DNA of 64,000 bases from Pedobacter miscanthi (GTDB lineage Bacteria > Bacteroidota > Bacteroidia > Sphingobacteriales > Sphingobacteriaceae): assembly GCF_003315595.1 (NCBI RefSeq), contig NZ_QNQU01000017.1, positions 86,092 through 150,091 on the forward strand, given 5' to 3'. Below, one piece after another: positions 26,046 to 34,564 of the stretch. Within the stretch, counting starts at the first letter, position 1. Every line of letters begins with the position of its first letter. Both the position numbers and the translations under genes were made by a program. A model generated the notes under the pieces. It had not been told where the DNA came from. It was given only the letters and a program-made list of their open reading frames with translations, and ran no database searches.

Positions 26046-27230
26046 TTAATGAAAAGAGGTAACTGGTACTTTAACTTCTTCTGCTACGCCCTGATTACTC
26101 TTAATTAACCAAAATGCGAAGAAAGCACCAACCAAGGCCATTGCTGCACCCACATAAGCTGGCGAAGTATAATCGAAACCATAAACCAGCGGAAGTCCGC
26201 CGAAGAAAGCACCAAGAGCATTGCCAATGTTAAAACTCGCCTGACTTGCCGATGCGGCCAGCATTTCGGAACCTTTGGCGCTTTGGATCATTAACATCTG
26301 GATAGGGGCAGCCAATGAGAAGGCAACTGCACCGGTAACAAAAGTCATGATTAATGCCAGTGGCTGATTGGCCGATACAAAATGTACAATGGTTAGGGTA
26401 ACCACCATGGTTAATAGCAAAGCCGCAGAAGCCTTTGCAGGCGAAAATTTATCAGCCAAACGGCCACCAACATAGTTGCCGAACATCATGCCCAAACCTG
26501 CCAGCATTAATATATAGGTTACAGCATTTGAAGAAAAACCTGCAACATCTGTCATTAATGGGGCGATGTAGCTATACCAGGTGAATAGTCCACCGGTTCC
26601 GATAGAAATCATAAAAATAATGATCCATGCATCGCGTTTTTTGAAGAAACTTAACTCGGCTTTTAAATCGCGGTTTTTGGTAGCTTCTAAAGCAGGTAAC
26701 CATAATTTTAAACCCAGTAAAGTAACCAGGCCCACAAATACCACCACCGCGAACGAGATACGCCATGAGAAATTATGGCCGATAAAAGTACCCAGCGGCA
26801 CGCCTACAATATTGGCAATGGTTAAACCCATAAACATTAACGATACGGCCTGGGCAGCTTTTCCTTTTTCTGCAATTCGGCTGGCCACTACCGAGCCTAC
26901 GCCAAAAAATGCACCATGGGGCAGACCAGAAAGTAACCTGGCAATAAATAAGGTATTAAAAGTAGGGGCAAAGGCCGAAAAGGCATTAAAAACAGTGAAC
27001 ATGATCATTAAGGCAATCAATATCAATTTTGGTGGATATTTACCTGCAATCATGATCAGCAAAGGGGCACCGATTACCACACCCAGGGCATAAGCAGAAA
27101 TTAAATGTCCGGCTTGCGGGATGGTTACGGCTAAATCTTTTGAGATATCAGGCAATAAGCCCATCATTACAAATTCAGTGATTCCGATGCCTAAACCGCC
27201 TAAAGTGAGTGGTAGTAAGTTCTTGTTCAT
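26046..27230 (-). CDS. MFS exporter of the DHA1/AraJ group
   Basis: A 394-residue transporter with 12 predicted membrane segments (LPLTLGGLGIGITEFVMMGLL, AGHLISAYALGVVIGAPLLIMIAG, LILIALMIMFTVFNAFSAF and so on). The family resembles AraJ/YdhP-like drug or sugar efflux permeases, with the motif SGLPHGAFFGVGSVVASRIA and the loop-2/3 region GKYPPK. The substrate is unknown; it exports small molecules by proton antiport in known relatives. A promoter with TACCTTTG and a 17-bp palindrome lies upstream. Confidence 0.88.
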   Translation of the reverse strand: MNKNLLPLTLGGLGIGITEFVMMGLLPDISKDLAVTIPQAGHLISAYALGVVIGAPLLIMIAGKYPPKLILIALMIMFTVFNAFSAFAPTFNTLFIARLLSGLPHGAFFGVGSVVASRIAEKGKAAQAVSLMFMGLTIANIVGVPLGTFIGHNFSWRISFAVVVFVGLVTLLGLKLWLPALEATKNRDLKAELSFFKKRDAWIIIFMISIGTGGLFTWYSYIAPLMTDVAGFSSNAVTYILMLAGLGMMFGNYVGGRLADKFSPAKASAALLLTMVVTLTIVHFVSANQPLALIMTFVTGAVAFSLAAPIQMLMIQSAKGSEMLAASASQASFNIGNALGAFFGGLPLVYGFDYTSPAYVGAAMALVGAFFAFWLIKSNQGVAEEVKVPVTSFH

Positions 27231-27239
27231 AGCGTCCTT

Positions 27240-27267
27240 AGTGTTAAAATTACACTATGCAAAGGTA
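27240..27267 (-). promoter_or_regulatory. Promoter and 17-bp palindrome of the MFS gene
   Basis: The minus strand has TACCTTTG (plus-strand 27260-27267), a -7 match. The palindrome agtgttaaaattacact (27240-27256) lies at the predicted start point. The same palindrome with one base change lies at 39172-39188 beside the SusC promoter. Confidence 0.45.
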
Positions 27268-27299
27268 AGGCTTTTTAATTAGGGGATTGTAAAAATTAG

Positions 27300-27830
27300 G
27301 ACATTTATGGAGGGATGGAAGATGTGGGATGGATTATGGATGATGGCTGTTACTGTTCGATTGCTTTATTGTTGGATTGTTTGTAGTTCAAAGCAGAGTA
27401 GTTTGTTGTTAGATTGCTTTATTGCTAAATTGTTTTATGGTTGATAGTTGGATGGTTCATAGCTGATGGATGATATGCAACAACCAATAATCAAATTGCA
27501 ATTACCAATAAACTAGTGCCGAATAAATTATGAATTATTTCTCTTTGGCAATTTGCGGTTAACAATTTAACAATCCCACAATTGAACAATTGTCATCATA
27601 ATACAGTTAACCAGTTTAAACAATTAACCGATTAATCAACACTACAGTTTTAATTAACAGTTTGCTTTAGCAATTTAGCCATCCAGCAATAAAACAATCC
27701 GGTGGCAGTCACAGTTAACAAATTCGAACAATTAACCGATTAACCAACATTGCAGCTACCGATGAACCAATGCCGAATGAGCAACTGAATTACCTAACCA
27801 TCATCCATCTTACCTCTTCCATTTTCCGTC
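27300..27830. repeat. A/T-rich degenerate repeat tract
   Basis: About 530 bp of loosely repeated words (attgctttattgttgg, aacaatttaacaatcc, aattaaccgattaacc) with no open frame of note. The same words recur at 16000-16100, 21300 and 44200-44540. I see no gene or RNA structure in it. Confidence 0.5.
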
Positions 27831-27833
27831 CAT

Positions 27834-27872
27834 AAAAAAAAGCTTGCCCCACCCTGTGAAACAAGCTTTTTT
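27834..27872 (-). terminator. Terminator after the 64-aa gene
   Basis: The stem aaaaaagcttg / caagctttttt with a 17-nt loop is followed on the minus strand by a T-run. It lies 18 bp beyond the stop of the gene at 27890. Confidence 0.75.
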
Positions 27873-27889
27873 GTCTTTGTAAAGTTTTA

Positions 27890-28084
27890 CTACTTCGCTC
27901 TGCTGTAAGCTAAAATCTTATTGATGGTTTCATCTTGAGGATTTTTAGCCAGTCTATCTAACTTACCTTTTATTTGATCATAAAATAAGTCGATTTCTGC
28001 GTCAGATTCAATATCAGTTTTAGGCTGAAACATGTTAGGTGTAGGTAAATTTACATTGTTTTTTGATGTAGAGGTTTTTGTCAT
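27890..28084 (-). CDS. Small conserved hypothetical protein, 64 aa
   Basis: The ATG at 28082-28084 gives MTKTSTSKNN; the codons before it are leader. The N-terminal 25 residues are polar and probably disordered (NNVNLPTPNMFQPKTDIE). The rest forms an amphipathic helical pair (DAEIDLFYDQIKGKLDRLAK, DETINKILAYSRAK). No domain is recognised. It is clearly a gene: it is followed by a strong terminator and lies 88 bp downstream of the ECF sigma gene in the same direction, a position consistent with co-transcription. Confidence 0.7.
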   Translation of the reverse strand: MTKTSTSKNNVNLPTPNMFQPKTDIESDAEIDLFYDQIKGKLDRLAKNPQDETINKILAYSRAK

Positions 28085-28172
28085 AAGCAACTGAATGTGA
28101 TAAGTTTTATAAACTTAACGATTGTTCAGATGCTTTATTTCAACCCCTAAAACATTTTATGTAACAATTTCG

Positions 28173-28757
28173 CTACCCTTTATAGGTCATCTCCTTCGTC
28201 TTGAGCATTTTACGCAGGTTACTCAATGCATAACGCATACGCCCAAGGGCTGTATTAATGCTTACATCAGTTAAATCGGCGATCTCTTTAAAGCTCAAAT
28301 CAGCGTAGTGGCGCATTAAAAGCACTTCTTTCTGTTCATCGGGCAATAAATGGATCATTGCCTTTAAATCTTTATGGGTCTGATCGCGGAGCATTCTGTC
28401 TTCTGCACTCTCATCATAAAAGTGTAGCATATTGAATACATCCATTCCGTCGGAACTGGTGATGATGGGTGTTCTTTTTTCTTTTCTGAAATAATCGATA
28501 ACCAGGTTGTGCGCAATACGCATTACCCAGGGTAAAAACTTACCTTCTTCGTTATATCTTCCTGATCGCAGGGTATTGATTACTTTTATAAAAGCATCCT
28601 GAAAAATATCCTCCGCCAGATATTGGTCTTTAACCAATAAGTAGATAGAAGTATAAATTTTACTTTTATGTCTTCTTAAAAGTTCCTGCAATCCATTCTC
28701 GTTCCCGGTAATATATACCTTTACCAGGTCCTGATCGTTATATGATTGTAAATTCAT
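28173..28757 (-). CDS. RNA polymerase ECF-type sigma factor
   Basis: A 194-residue sigma-70-family protein with region 2 (about 10-80: LQELLRRHKSKIYTSIYLLVKDQYLAEDIFQDAFIKVINTL, then GKFLPWVMRIAHNLVIDYFRKEKR) and region 4 (about 125-185: LPDEQKEVLLMRHYADLSFKEIADLTDVSINTALGRMRYALSNLRKML). Regions 1.1 and 3 are absent, as in ECF factors. The ATG at 28757 (MNLQSYNDQDLV) is chosen over an upstream in-frame TTG. The gene has no anti-sigma factor beside it, unlike most ECF genes, so it may be constitutive or regulated elsewhere. Confidence 0.92.
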   Translation of the reverse strand: MNLQSYNDQDLVKVYITGNENGLQELLRRHKSKIYTSIYLLVKDQYLAEDIFQDAFIKVINTLRSGRYNEEGKFLPWVMRIAHNLVIDYFRKEKRTPIITSSDGMDVFNMLHFYDESAEDRMLRDQTHKDLKAMIHLLPDEQKEVLLMRHYADLSFKEIADLTDVSINTALGRMRYALSNLRKMLKTKEMTYKG

Positions 28758-28950
28758 AGGTTTACCTACACTAAATCCCTTACTATTTGCCAAAAATTAA
28801 TTTGTAGATGTTTAATTTCTATAGCTCTTCTCCTATGTTTTTTGAATGTGTCAGTTTGGTTTTGAGGTTGTTAATATCCAAAGAAAGTTATTTTTTTATC
28901 AAAAAACAAAAAATAAAATGTTAAAAAATAAATTAACCGTTTGAGTACCC

Positions 28951-28958
28951 TATTTTTG
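28951..28958 (+). promoter_or_regulatory. -7 box TATTTTTG before uvrA
   Basis: A TAnnTTTG match, predicting a leader of about 50 nt for uvrA. The gap to the ECF gene is divergent and A/T-rich. I see no LexA-type operator. Confidence 0.4.
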
Positions 28959-29014
28959 TAATTCCAAAAACCCTAACCACATTCTGGGGTTATACAATAT
29001 ATTCTTTACAATAC

Positions 29015-31828
29015 ATGAGCAAAAAAGAGGCCGAAAAAGATCCGCATAAAAATATTATCATAAAAGGTGCCCGCGTGCACAACCTAAAAAATATCGATGT
29101 TGCCATTCCCAAAAATAAACTTGTGGTGGTTACGGGTATGTCGGGTTCGGGCAAATCGTCGCTGGCTTTCGATACGTTATATGCAGAAGGACAACGTAGG
29201 TATGTAGAAAGTTTATCATCTTATGCCCGCCAGTTTATGGGCCGGATGAATAAGCCTGATGTTGATTATATTAAAGGGATTGCCCCGGCAATTGCCATAG
29301 AACAAAAAGTAATTACTTCCAACCCACGCTCAACGGTTGGTACTTCTACCGAAATTTACGATTACCTGAAACTGCTTTTCTCGCGTATCGGTAAAACCAT
29401 TTCACCTGTTTCGGGCAAAGAGGTTAAAAAAGATTCGGTAAGTACGGTGGTAGATTATGTAAATGCCATGCCTGAGGATACAACGGTAACCATTTTTTGT
29501 CCGCTGTACCCGCACAATAACCGTACGATTAAAGAAGAGCTGGCCATTTTATTGCAAAAAGGTTTTTTGCGTGTACTCATTAACGATAAAATTGAAAAAA
29601 TCGAATCTGTTCTGGATGATGCTGATTTTAAAGATGCTGAATTAACAGATGATAAAACTGTTCAGATTCTGATCGATCGTATTGTTACCAACCAGGAAGA
29701 AGAAACTCTAAGTCGCTTGGCCGATTCGGCACAGACTGCATTTTTTGAAGGCAAGGGCGATTGTTATGTAGAGGCCGAAGGTACTACGAAACATTTTAGC
29801 GACCGCTTTGAGCTCGACGGAATTAAGTTCGAAGAGCCTACACCAAACTTTTTCTCTTTCAATAACCCTTATGGCGCCTGTAAACGTTGCGAAGGGTATG
29901 GGAATGTGATCGGGATTGATGAAGATCTGGTAATTCCGGATAAGAGCAAAAGTGTATATGATAATGCAATTGCGCCATGGCGTGGTGAAAAAATGAATGT
30001 ATGGTTGCAGAATTTTATTAAAGCTGCGCCGAAATTCGATTTTCCGATCCACCGTCCTTATAGTGCGCTAACCGAAAAAGAACAGCAATTACTTTGGACC
30101 GGAAATAAATATTTTGCCGGACTGGATGCTTTCTTTAAAGAACTGGAAGAGCAGACTTATAAAATACAGTACCGGGTAATGTTATCGCGTTATCGTGGAA
30201 AAACTACCTGCCCTGATTGTAAAGGTTCGCGTTTACGCAAAGATGCATCTTATGTAAAGATTGCCGAAAAATCGATTATCGATGTGGTTTTAATGCCATT
30301 ATCAAAAGCTTTGGTTTTCTTTAACGAACTGAAATTAAGTGCAAACGATACCAAAATTGCCAAACGTTTACTGGCCGAAATTGATAACCGGTTTCTTTAT
30401 TTAAATAATGTAGGTTTGGGTTACTTAACCTTAAACCGTTTATCGAATACTTTATCGGGAGGAGAATCGCAAAGGATCAATCTGGCTACCTCATTGGGAA
30501 GTAGTTTGGTGGGTTCTATTTACGTGCTGGATGAACCCAGTATCGGTTTACACCCACGCGATACGAATAAACTGATCGAGGTATTGGTTTCGCTCCGTAA
30601 TGTAGGTAATACCGTGATTGTGGTAGAGCACGAAGAAGAAATGATGCGTGCAGCCGATTATATTATAGATATTGGTCCGGAGGCGGGTACACATGGTGGT
30701 AACCTGGTTTTTAGTGGTAACTACGAAGAGATTTTAAAAGATAAAAACAGTTTAACAGGTCGTTACCTTTCAGGAGAAGAAAAAATTGCCATTCCGGAGA
30801 AACGCCGTAAATGGAAAGACCATATCCTGATCAAAGGTGCAAGAGAAAATAACCTGCAGAATATCGATGTGAAATTCCCGCTTGGTGTATTTACTGCGGT
30901 AAGTGGCGTTTCGGGTTCAGGTAAAACGAGTTTGGTTAAAAAAATTCTGTATCCGGCGCTTCAAAAAGCAATCGGGAATTATGCCGGCGAACAAACCGGT
31001 GCTTATGATGGTATTTTTGGCAATTATGATCTGGTAAGTGCGGTAGAAATGGTCGATCAGAACCCTATCGGACGATCAAGCCGTTCAAACCCGGTTACCT
31101 ACGTAAAAGCCTGGGATGATATCCGGGCGCTATTCTCAGGACTGGCATCCGCAAAAGCTGCAGGCTTAAAACCGGCTGCTTTCTCTTTTAACGTTGAGGG
31201 TGGGCGTTGTGATGTTTGCCAGGGCGAGGGTGAAGTGAAAATCGAGATGCAGTTTATGGCCGATATTTACCTGCCTTGCGAAGCCTGTAACGGTAAACGC
31301 TTTAAACAGCAGGTTTTAGATGTAACCTATAAGGAGAAAAACGTATCCGAAATTCTGGATATGACAATCGACGAAGCAGTTGATTTCTTTAAGGATGAAC
31401 AAAAAATCCTCAATAAACTAAATCCTTTGGTTGATGTTGGTTTGGGTTATGTGCATTTAGGTCAGTCATCTAATACTTTATCAGGTGGTGAGGCGCAGCG
31501 TATTAAACTGGCTTCGTTCCTGATTAAAGGTAACAATGCCAATAAAACACTGTTTATTTTTGATGAGCCTACCACTGGTTTGCACTTCCACGATATTAAA
31601 AAGCTGTTAAAAGCACTGAATACGCTCATCGAGCAGGGAAATACGATTTTGGTAATCGAACATAATATGGATATGATTAAATGTGCCGATTGGGTGATCG
31701 ATATCGGTCCTGAAGGTGGTGATGGCGGTGGTCAGCTGGTGTTCGAAGGAGTGCCTGAAGACCTGGTTAAGGTTGAAAAATCGTACACCGGAAAATATTT
31801 AGCATCGCATTTAAATTTAAATCCATAA
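29015..31828 (+). CDS. uvrA: UvrA, excinuclease ABC subunit A (canonical)
   Basis: A 937-residue damage-recognition ATPase of nucleotide-excision repair, acting as a dimer with UvrB. Seen: Walker A GMSGSGKSS (about 39-47) and GVSGSGKTS (about 632-640); signatures LSGGESQRI and LSGGEAQRI; and CxxC zinc modules CKRCEGYG, CPDCKGSR, CDVCQGEG and CEACNGKR. The length is normal. It has normal A/T-rich codon use, in contrast to the GC-rich UvrA paralogue at the left end. It is followed after 8 bp by the LysE-type gene, so read-through is likely. Confidence 0.97.
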   Translation: MSKKEAEKDPHKNIIIKGARVHNLKNIDVAIPKNKLVVVTGMSGSGKSSLAFDTLYAEGQRRYVESLSSYARQFMGRMNKPDVDYIKGIAPAIAIEQKVITSNPRSTVGTSTEIYDYLKLLFSRIGKTISPVSGKEVKKDSVSTVVDYVNAMPEDTTVTIFCPLYPHNNRTIKEELAILLQKGFLRVLINDKIEKIESVLDDADFKDAELTDDKTVQILIDRIVTNQEEETLSRLADSAQTAFFEGKGDCYVEAEGTTKHFSDRFELDGIKFEEPTPNFFSFNNPYGACKRCEGYGNVIGIDEDLVIPDKSKSVYDNAIAPWRGEKMNVWLQNFIKAAPKFDFPIHRPYSALTEKEQQLLWTGNKYFAGLDAFFKELEEQTYKIQYRVMLSRYRGKTTCPDCKGSRLRKDASYVKIAEKSIIDVVLMPLSKALVFFNELKLSANDTKIAKRLLAEIDNRFLYLNNVGLGYLTLNRLSNTLSGGESQRINLATSLGSSLVGSIYVLDEPSIGLHPRDTNKLIEVLVSLRNVGNTVIVVEHEEEMMRAADYIIDIGPEAGTHGGNLVFSGNYEEILKDKNSLTGRYLSGEEKIAIPEKRRKWKDHILIKGARENNLQNIDVKFPLGVFTAVSGVSGSGKTSLVKKILYPALQKAIGNYAGEQTGAYDGIFGNYDLVSAVEMVDQNPIGRSSRSNPVTYVKAWDDIRALFSGLASAKAAGLKPAAFSFNVEGGRCDVCQGEGEVKIEMQFMADIYLPCEACNGKRFKQQVLDVTYKEKNVSEILDMTIDEAVDFFKDEQKILNKLNPLVDVGLGYVHLGQSSNTLSGGEAQRIKLASFLIKGNNANKTLFIFDEPTTGLHFHDIKKLLKALNTLIEQGNTILVIEHNMDMIKCADWVIDIGPEGGDGGGQLVFEGVPEDLVKVEKSYTGKYLASHLNLNP

Positions 31829-31836
31829 TTTCGGCA

Positions 31837-32490
31837 ATGCTTTTTCTAACGTTTTTCATCGGCATCATTCTCAATGCCATGGGGTATATCCCCCCGGGCA
31901 ACATCAACCTTACTGTTGCGCAACTGGCCATTAACAAGGGCATGCGCCAGGTTTGGTATTTTATCCTGTCGTTCTCTTGTGTAGAAGTGTTTTTTACTTT
32001 CGGGATGATGCGTTTCGCGAGATGGGCCATGAGCGATATCAACCCGAATGAGGCGGTAAGCGAGGTACGCTTAAGTACCCTGGTTGATTGCTTTATGATT
32101 GTGATGTTTCTGGTGATGGGTACTATTACCTGGAGAAACCGGAAAAAAGTACCTAAAACGAGCAATAAAAAAGAAGATAAACGCAGCGGAAGTGTTTTAT
32201 ACGGATTAATTTTAGGGGTGTTAAACCCCGTTCAGATTCCGTTCTGGCTGTTTTTTGGCAATTATGTAATTTTACACCAGTGGATTGAAACCGATTACCT
32301 TTCGCTGGTCATATTTAGTTTAGGTTCGGGTGTTGGTTCTTCACTGGCACTTTATGTATATGCGCATTTTGCAACTTATATACAGGAGAAATTTGCGCTG
32401 AGCAGCCTGATTATCAATAAATCCATCGCGATATTTTTATATGCACTGGCCGCTTATCTGGTGGTAAAACAGGTGATTGTTATTCTTTAG
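31837..32490 (+). CDS. LysE-family exporter
   Basis: A 217-residue inner-membrane protein with about six hydrophobic segments (FLTFFIGIILNAMGYIPPGNINL, VWYFILSFSCVEVFFTFGMMRF, TLVDCFMIVMFLVMGTITW, LYGLILGVLNPVQIPFWLFFGNYV, YLSLVIFSLGSGVGSSLALYVYAHF, KSIAIFLYALAAYLVVKQVIVIL). The N-terminal 'PPGN.NL' and 'G.LNP.Q.PFW' signatures are those of the LysE/RhtB superfamily, which exports amino acids or metabolites. The substrate is unknown. It starts 8 bp after uvrA. Confidence 0.8.
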   Translation: MLFLTFFIGIILNAMGYIPPGNINLTVAQLAINKGMRQVWYFILSFSCVEVFFTFGMMRFARWAMSDINPNEAVSEVRLSTLVDCFMIVMFLVMGTITWRNRKKVPKTSNKKEDKRSGSVLYGLILGVLNPVQIPFWLFFGNYVILHQWIETDYLSLVIFSLGSGVGSSLALYVYAHFATYIQEKFALSSLIINKSIAIFLYALAAYLVVKQVIVIL

Positions 32491-32844
32491 AAGACTTGTT
32501 TTAATACCCGTCATTTCTACCGTAGTAGAGAAATCTGCTGGGAATGAGTAATGCCACAGGCTTTTTGTTTTTGCCACGGAGGCACTGAAAACACGGAAAA
32601 CTTCATTTAAATTCTTACTCCAAGGTCTGTGTCCACACATACCTTCGCATAAAGTCCTTTTACATATTGTATAATGTTTATTTCTTTTCGTTCTGTGATG
32701 ACGCAGACCGAGGAGCCATGCATTTTCTGTTATAAAATTGATACACGGATAAGGTTCTGTTAACTTAATCATAACATTAAATTTATGTTTAAGAAGCTTG
32801 ATCAACCTAATATTGGGCTTTAATACAAAACATATTTTATCCTT
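32491..32844. other. Intergenic region with repeat fragments
   Basis: It holds a REP-like half site (cccgtcatttctaccgtagt), an inverted 'cctccgtggc' fragment (ttttgccacggaggcac) and ccaaggtctgtgtcc, a word that also occurs at 25832 and 25927. It probably carries the promoter of the downstream phosphoesterase cluster, but I cannot place a convincing -7 box. No gene is supported. Confidence 0.4.
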
Positions 32845-33690
32845 ATGTCTAACAGACGATTTTTCCTGAAAAATAGTTTGGCTGCTGCGGTTGTGGCCAG
32901 TATTTCGCCAGTTCTATCATCATTTGCGGATGAACAGCATCCTGTTTCCGCTAAAACCGGTAAAGCGCCAAAGCTTCGTTTCGCCATTGCTTCTGATGGT
33001 CATTACGGGCAACCGGGAACTGAATATAAACTTCATCACCAAAATATTGTAAAATGGTTAAATGAAGCACACGATCAAAATCCTTTAAATTTTGTGATCA
33101 TTAACGGTGATTTAGTTCATGATCGCCCTGATTTGCTGCCTGAAGTTAAAAAAGATTATTATGATAAACTTAAAGTTCCTTTTTACGCCATTCCAGGCAA
33201 CCACGATCATGCCGATACCAAAATATGGAAATCGGTTTTTGGCTATGAGGATAATTTTTCTTTCGAAAAAAACGGGGTAGGTTTTGTTCTGGCCAATACC
33301 TCGGATACAAAAGGAACTTATTTATGCCCGAACAATGATTTTTTAAAACGGGAACTGGACAAGTTCAAAAACCTTAAAACCGTTTTCGTGGTATTGCACA
33401 TTCCACCACATTTTTGGGTGCCCGAAAGTCCATTTGTTGATTGTCCGGATACCATTAAATTATTGCATAGTTATCCTAATGTAAAAGCCGTTTTTCATGG
33501 CCACGACCATAGTCTTGATGCTGTTTTTTACACTGATAAACTTCCTCATTTTTTTGATGCACACATCGGCGGGAACTGGGGTACGGCTTATAAAGGTTAC
33601 CGGATTGTAGAGGTTGATGAGAACGATAAAATCCAGACTTATCAGGTAAATGCAAGTCAATCGCCAATGTTAAACGAAACCAAATTTTAA
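32845..33690 (+). CDS. Tat-exported metallophosphoesterase
   Basis: A 281-residue calcineurin-like phosphoesterase. The N-terminus has a twin-arginine signal (SNRRFFLKN, then a hydrophobic AAAVVASISPVLSSFA), so it is folded before export. All dinuclear metal motifs are present: ASDGHYG (with Asp and His), NGDLVHD, GNHDH, HIPPH and HGHDH. The substrate of this broad family (nucleotides, phospholipids, sugar phosphates) is unknown. It is the first of three closely spaced genes (11 bp and 23 bp gaps). Confidence 0.9.
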   Translation: MSNRRFFLKNSLAAAVVASISPVLSSFADEQHPVSAKTGKAPKLRFAIASDGHYGQPGTEYKLHHQNIVKWLNEAHDQNPLNFVIINGDLVHDRPDLLPEVKKDYYDKLKVPFYAIPGNHDHADTKIWKSVFGYEDNFSFEKNGVGFVLANTSDTKGTYLCPNNDFLKRELDKFKNLKTVFVVLHIPPHFWVPESPFVDCPDTIKLLHSYPNVKAVFHGHDHSLDAVFYTDKLPHFFDAHIGGNWGTAYKGYRIVEVDENDKIQTYQVNASQSPMLNETKF

Positions 33691-33701
33691 CGATTACATC
33701 A

Positions 33702-34541
33702 ATGAAAAAGACATTTTTAATACTCATTTTTGCTTCTGCCGTATTAAACTGTGCTGCGCAAAAAATAAGCGAAACCAAAACAGATGTTAAAGTAGGAACG
33801 GATGCTGCTCAACCTTTTCTGTTTTCTTTAAATACCCTCACTGCAGAAAATCCACGCTGGAACATCCATTACTCTGGTAGTTATGGCGAAAGAACCAACG
33901 GACAATTTGGCTATGATGGTTTGGGGCAGCAGTTTGGTGTTAAAGGCTATTTAGGTAGCAGATTTACTTTATATGCTACAGCTGCAATCGGTTTTGCCAA
34001 TGCCGGTGGTGTTACCTCTGCCGAACAGGCTGAAGTAATCAGGGATTTGGTTGGCGGAAAAGGTATAGCAGGTTTTAGGTTGGGTGCCGGTTTAGGCTTA
34101 AGCCGTGATTGGTCGAACGTTGGCTCGGCAATCAGCCGGATTACAGCCTCATTCGACCGCACAAACTGGCGGATGGCGGGTAACCTCCGTTTCGAAAAAG
34201 CTTTTGATAAAACGAGGGACAAACTCGATTTTATTACCAGTTTTGGCTATCAGCACCGTGTTTCGAATGTTTTGTACCTCGGTGTTGAGGCTTTAGGACA
34301 AGATTTAGAAGGTTTCTGGGAAAAAGACGAAGCAGAAGGTGGAGCAAAGGTGATGATCGGACCATCAATCAACCTCGAGCCGAACCATTCTAAACTATCA
34401 TTCTCTATTTCTGGCGGACCAGTTTTCTACGCCACCCGCAGTCAGGTAATTCCATCTGAAGCGATCCGCGAAATCGGCTCCGTAGCCTCAGGCAATGGTT
34501 ATACCATCAGGGCATTGGTTAATTTTAATCTTCACCGCTAA
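33702..34541 (+). CDS. Secreted outer-membrane-barrel-like protein, 279 aa
   Basis: Signal peptide (MKKTFLILIFASAVLNCAAQ) followed by a strand-rich protein with alternating residues and terminal aromatic/basic end (RALVNFNLHR). Glycine-rich turns (GYDGLGQQFGVKGYLGSRFTLY, GIAGFRLGAGLGLSRD) suggest a 10-12-strand barrel. No family recognised. Its position between two extracytoplasmic phosphoesterases suggests a role in substrate passage or surface placement, which is inference only. Confidence 0.7.
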   Translation: MKKTFLILIFASAVLNCAAQKISETKTDVKVGTDAAQPFLFSLNTLTAENPRWNIHYSGSYGERTNGQFGYDGLGQQFGVKGYLGSRFTLYATAAIGFANAGGVTSAEQAEVIRDLVGGKGIAGFRLGAGLGLSRDWSNVGSAISRITASFDRTNWRMAGNLRFEKAFDKTRDKLDFITSFGYQHRVSNVLYLGVEALGQDLEGFWEKDEAEGGAKVMIGPSINLEPNHSKLSFSISGGPVFYATRSQVIPSEAIREIGSVASGNGYTIRALVNFNLHR

Positions 34542-34564
34542 TATTGCGTATATTAATTAAGAAA

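Noticed and set aside
27300..27830. Possible CRISPR-like repeat array in the A/T-rich tract
   Set aside because: The words are degenerate, unevenly spaced and without constant repeats and unique spacers; no cas gene is present.
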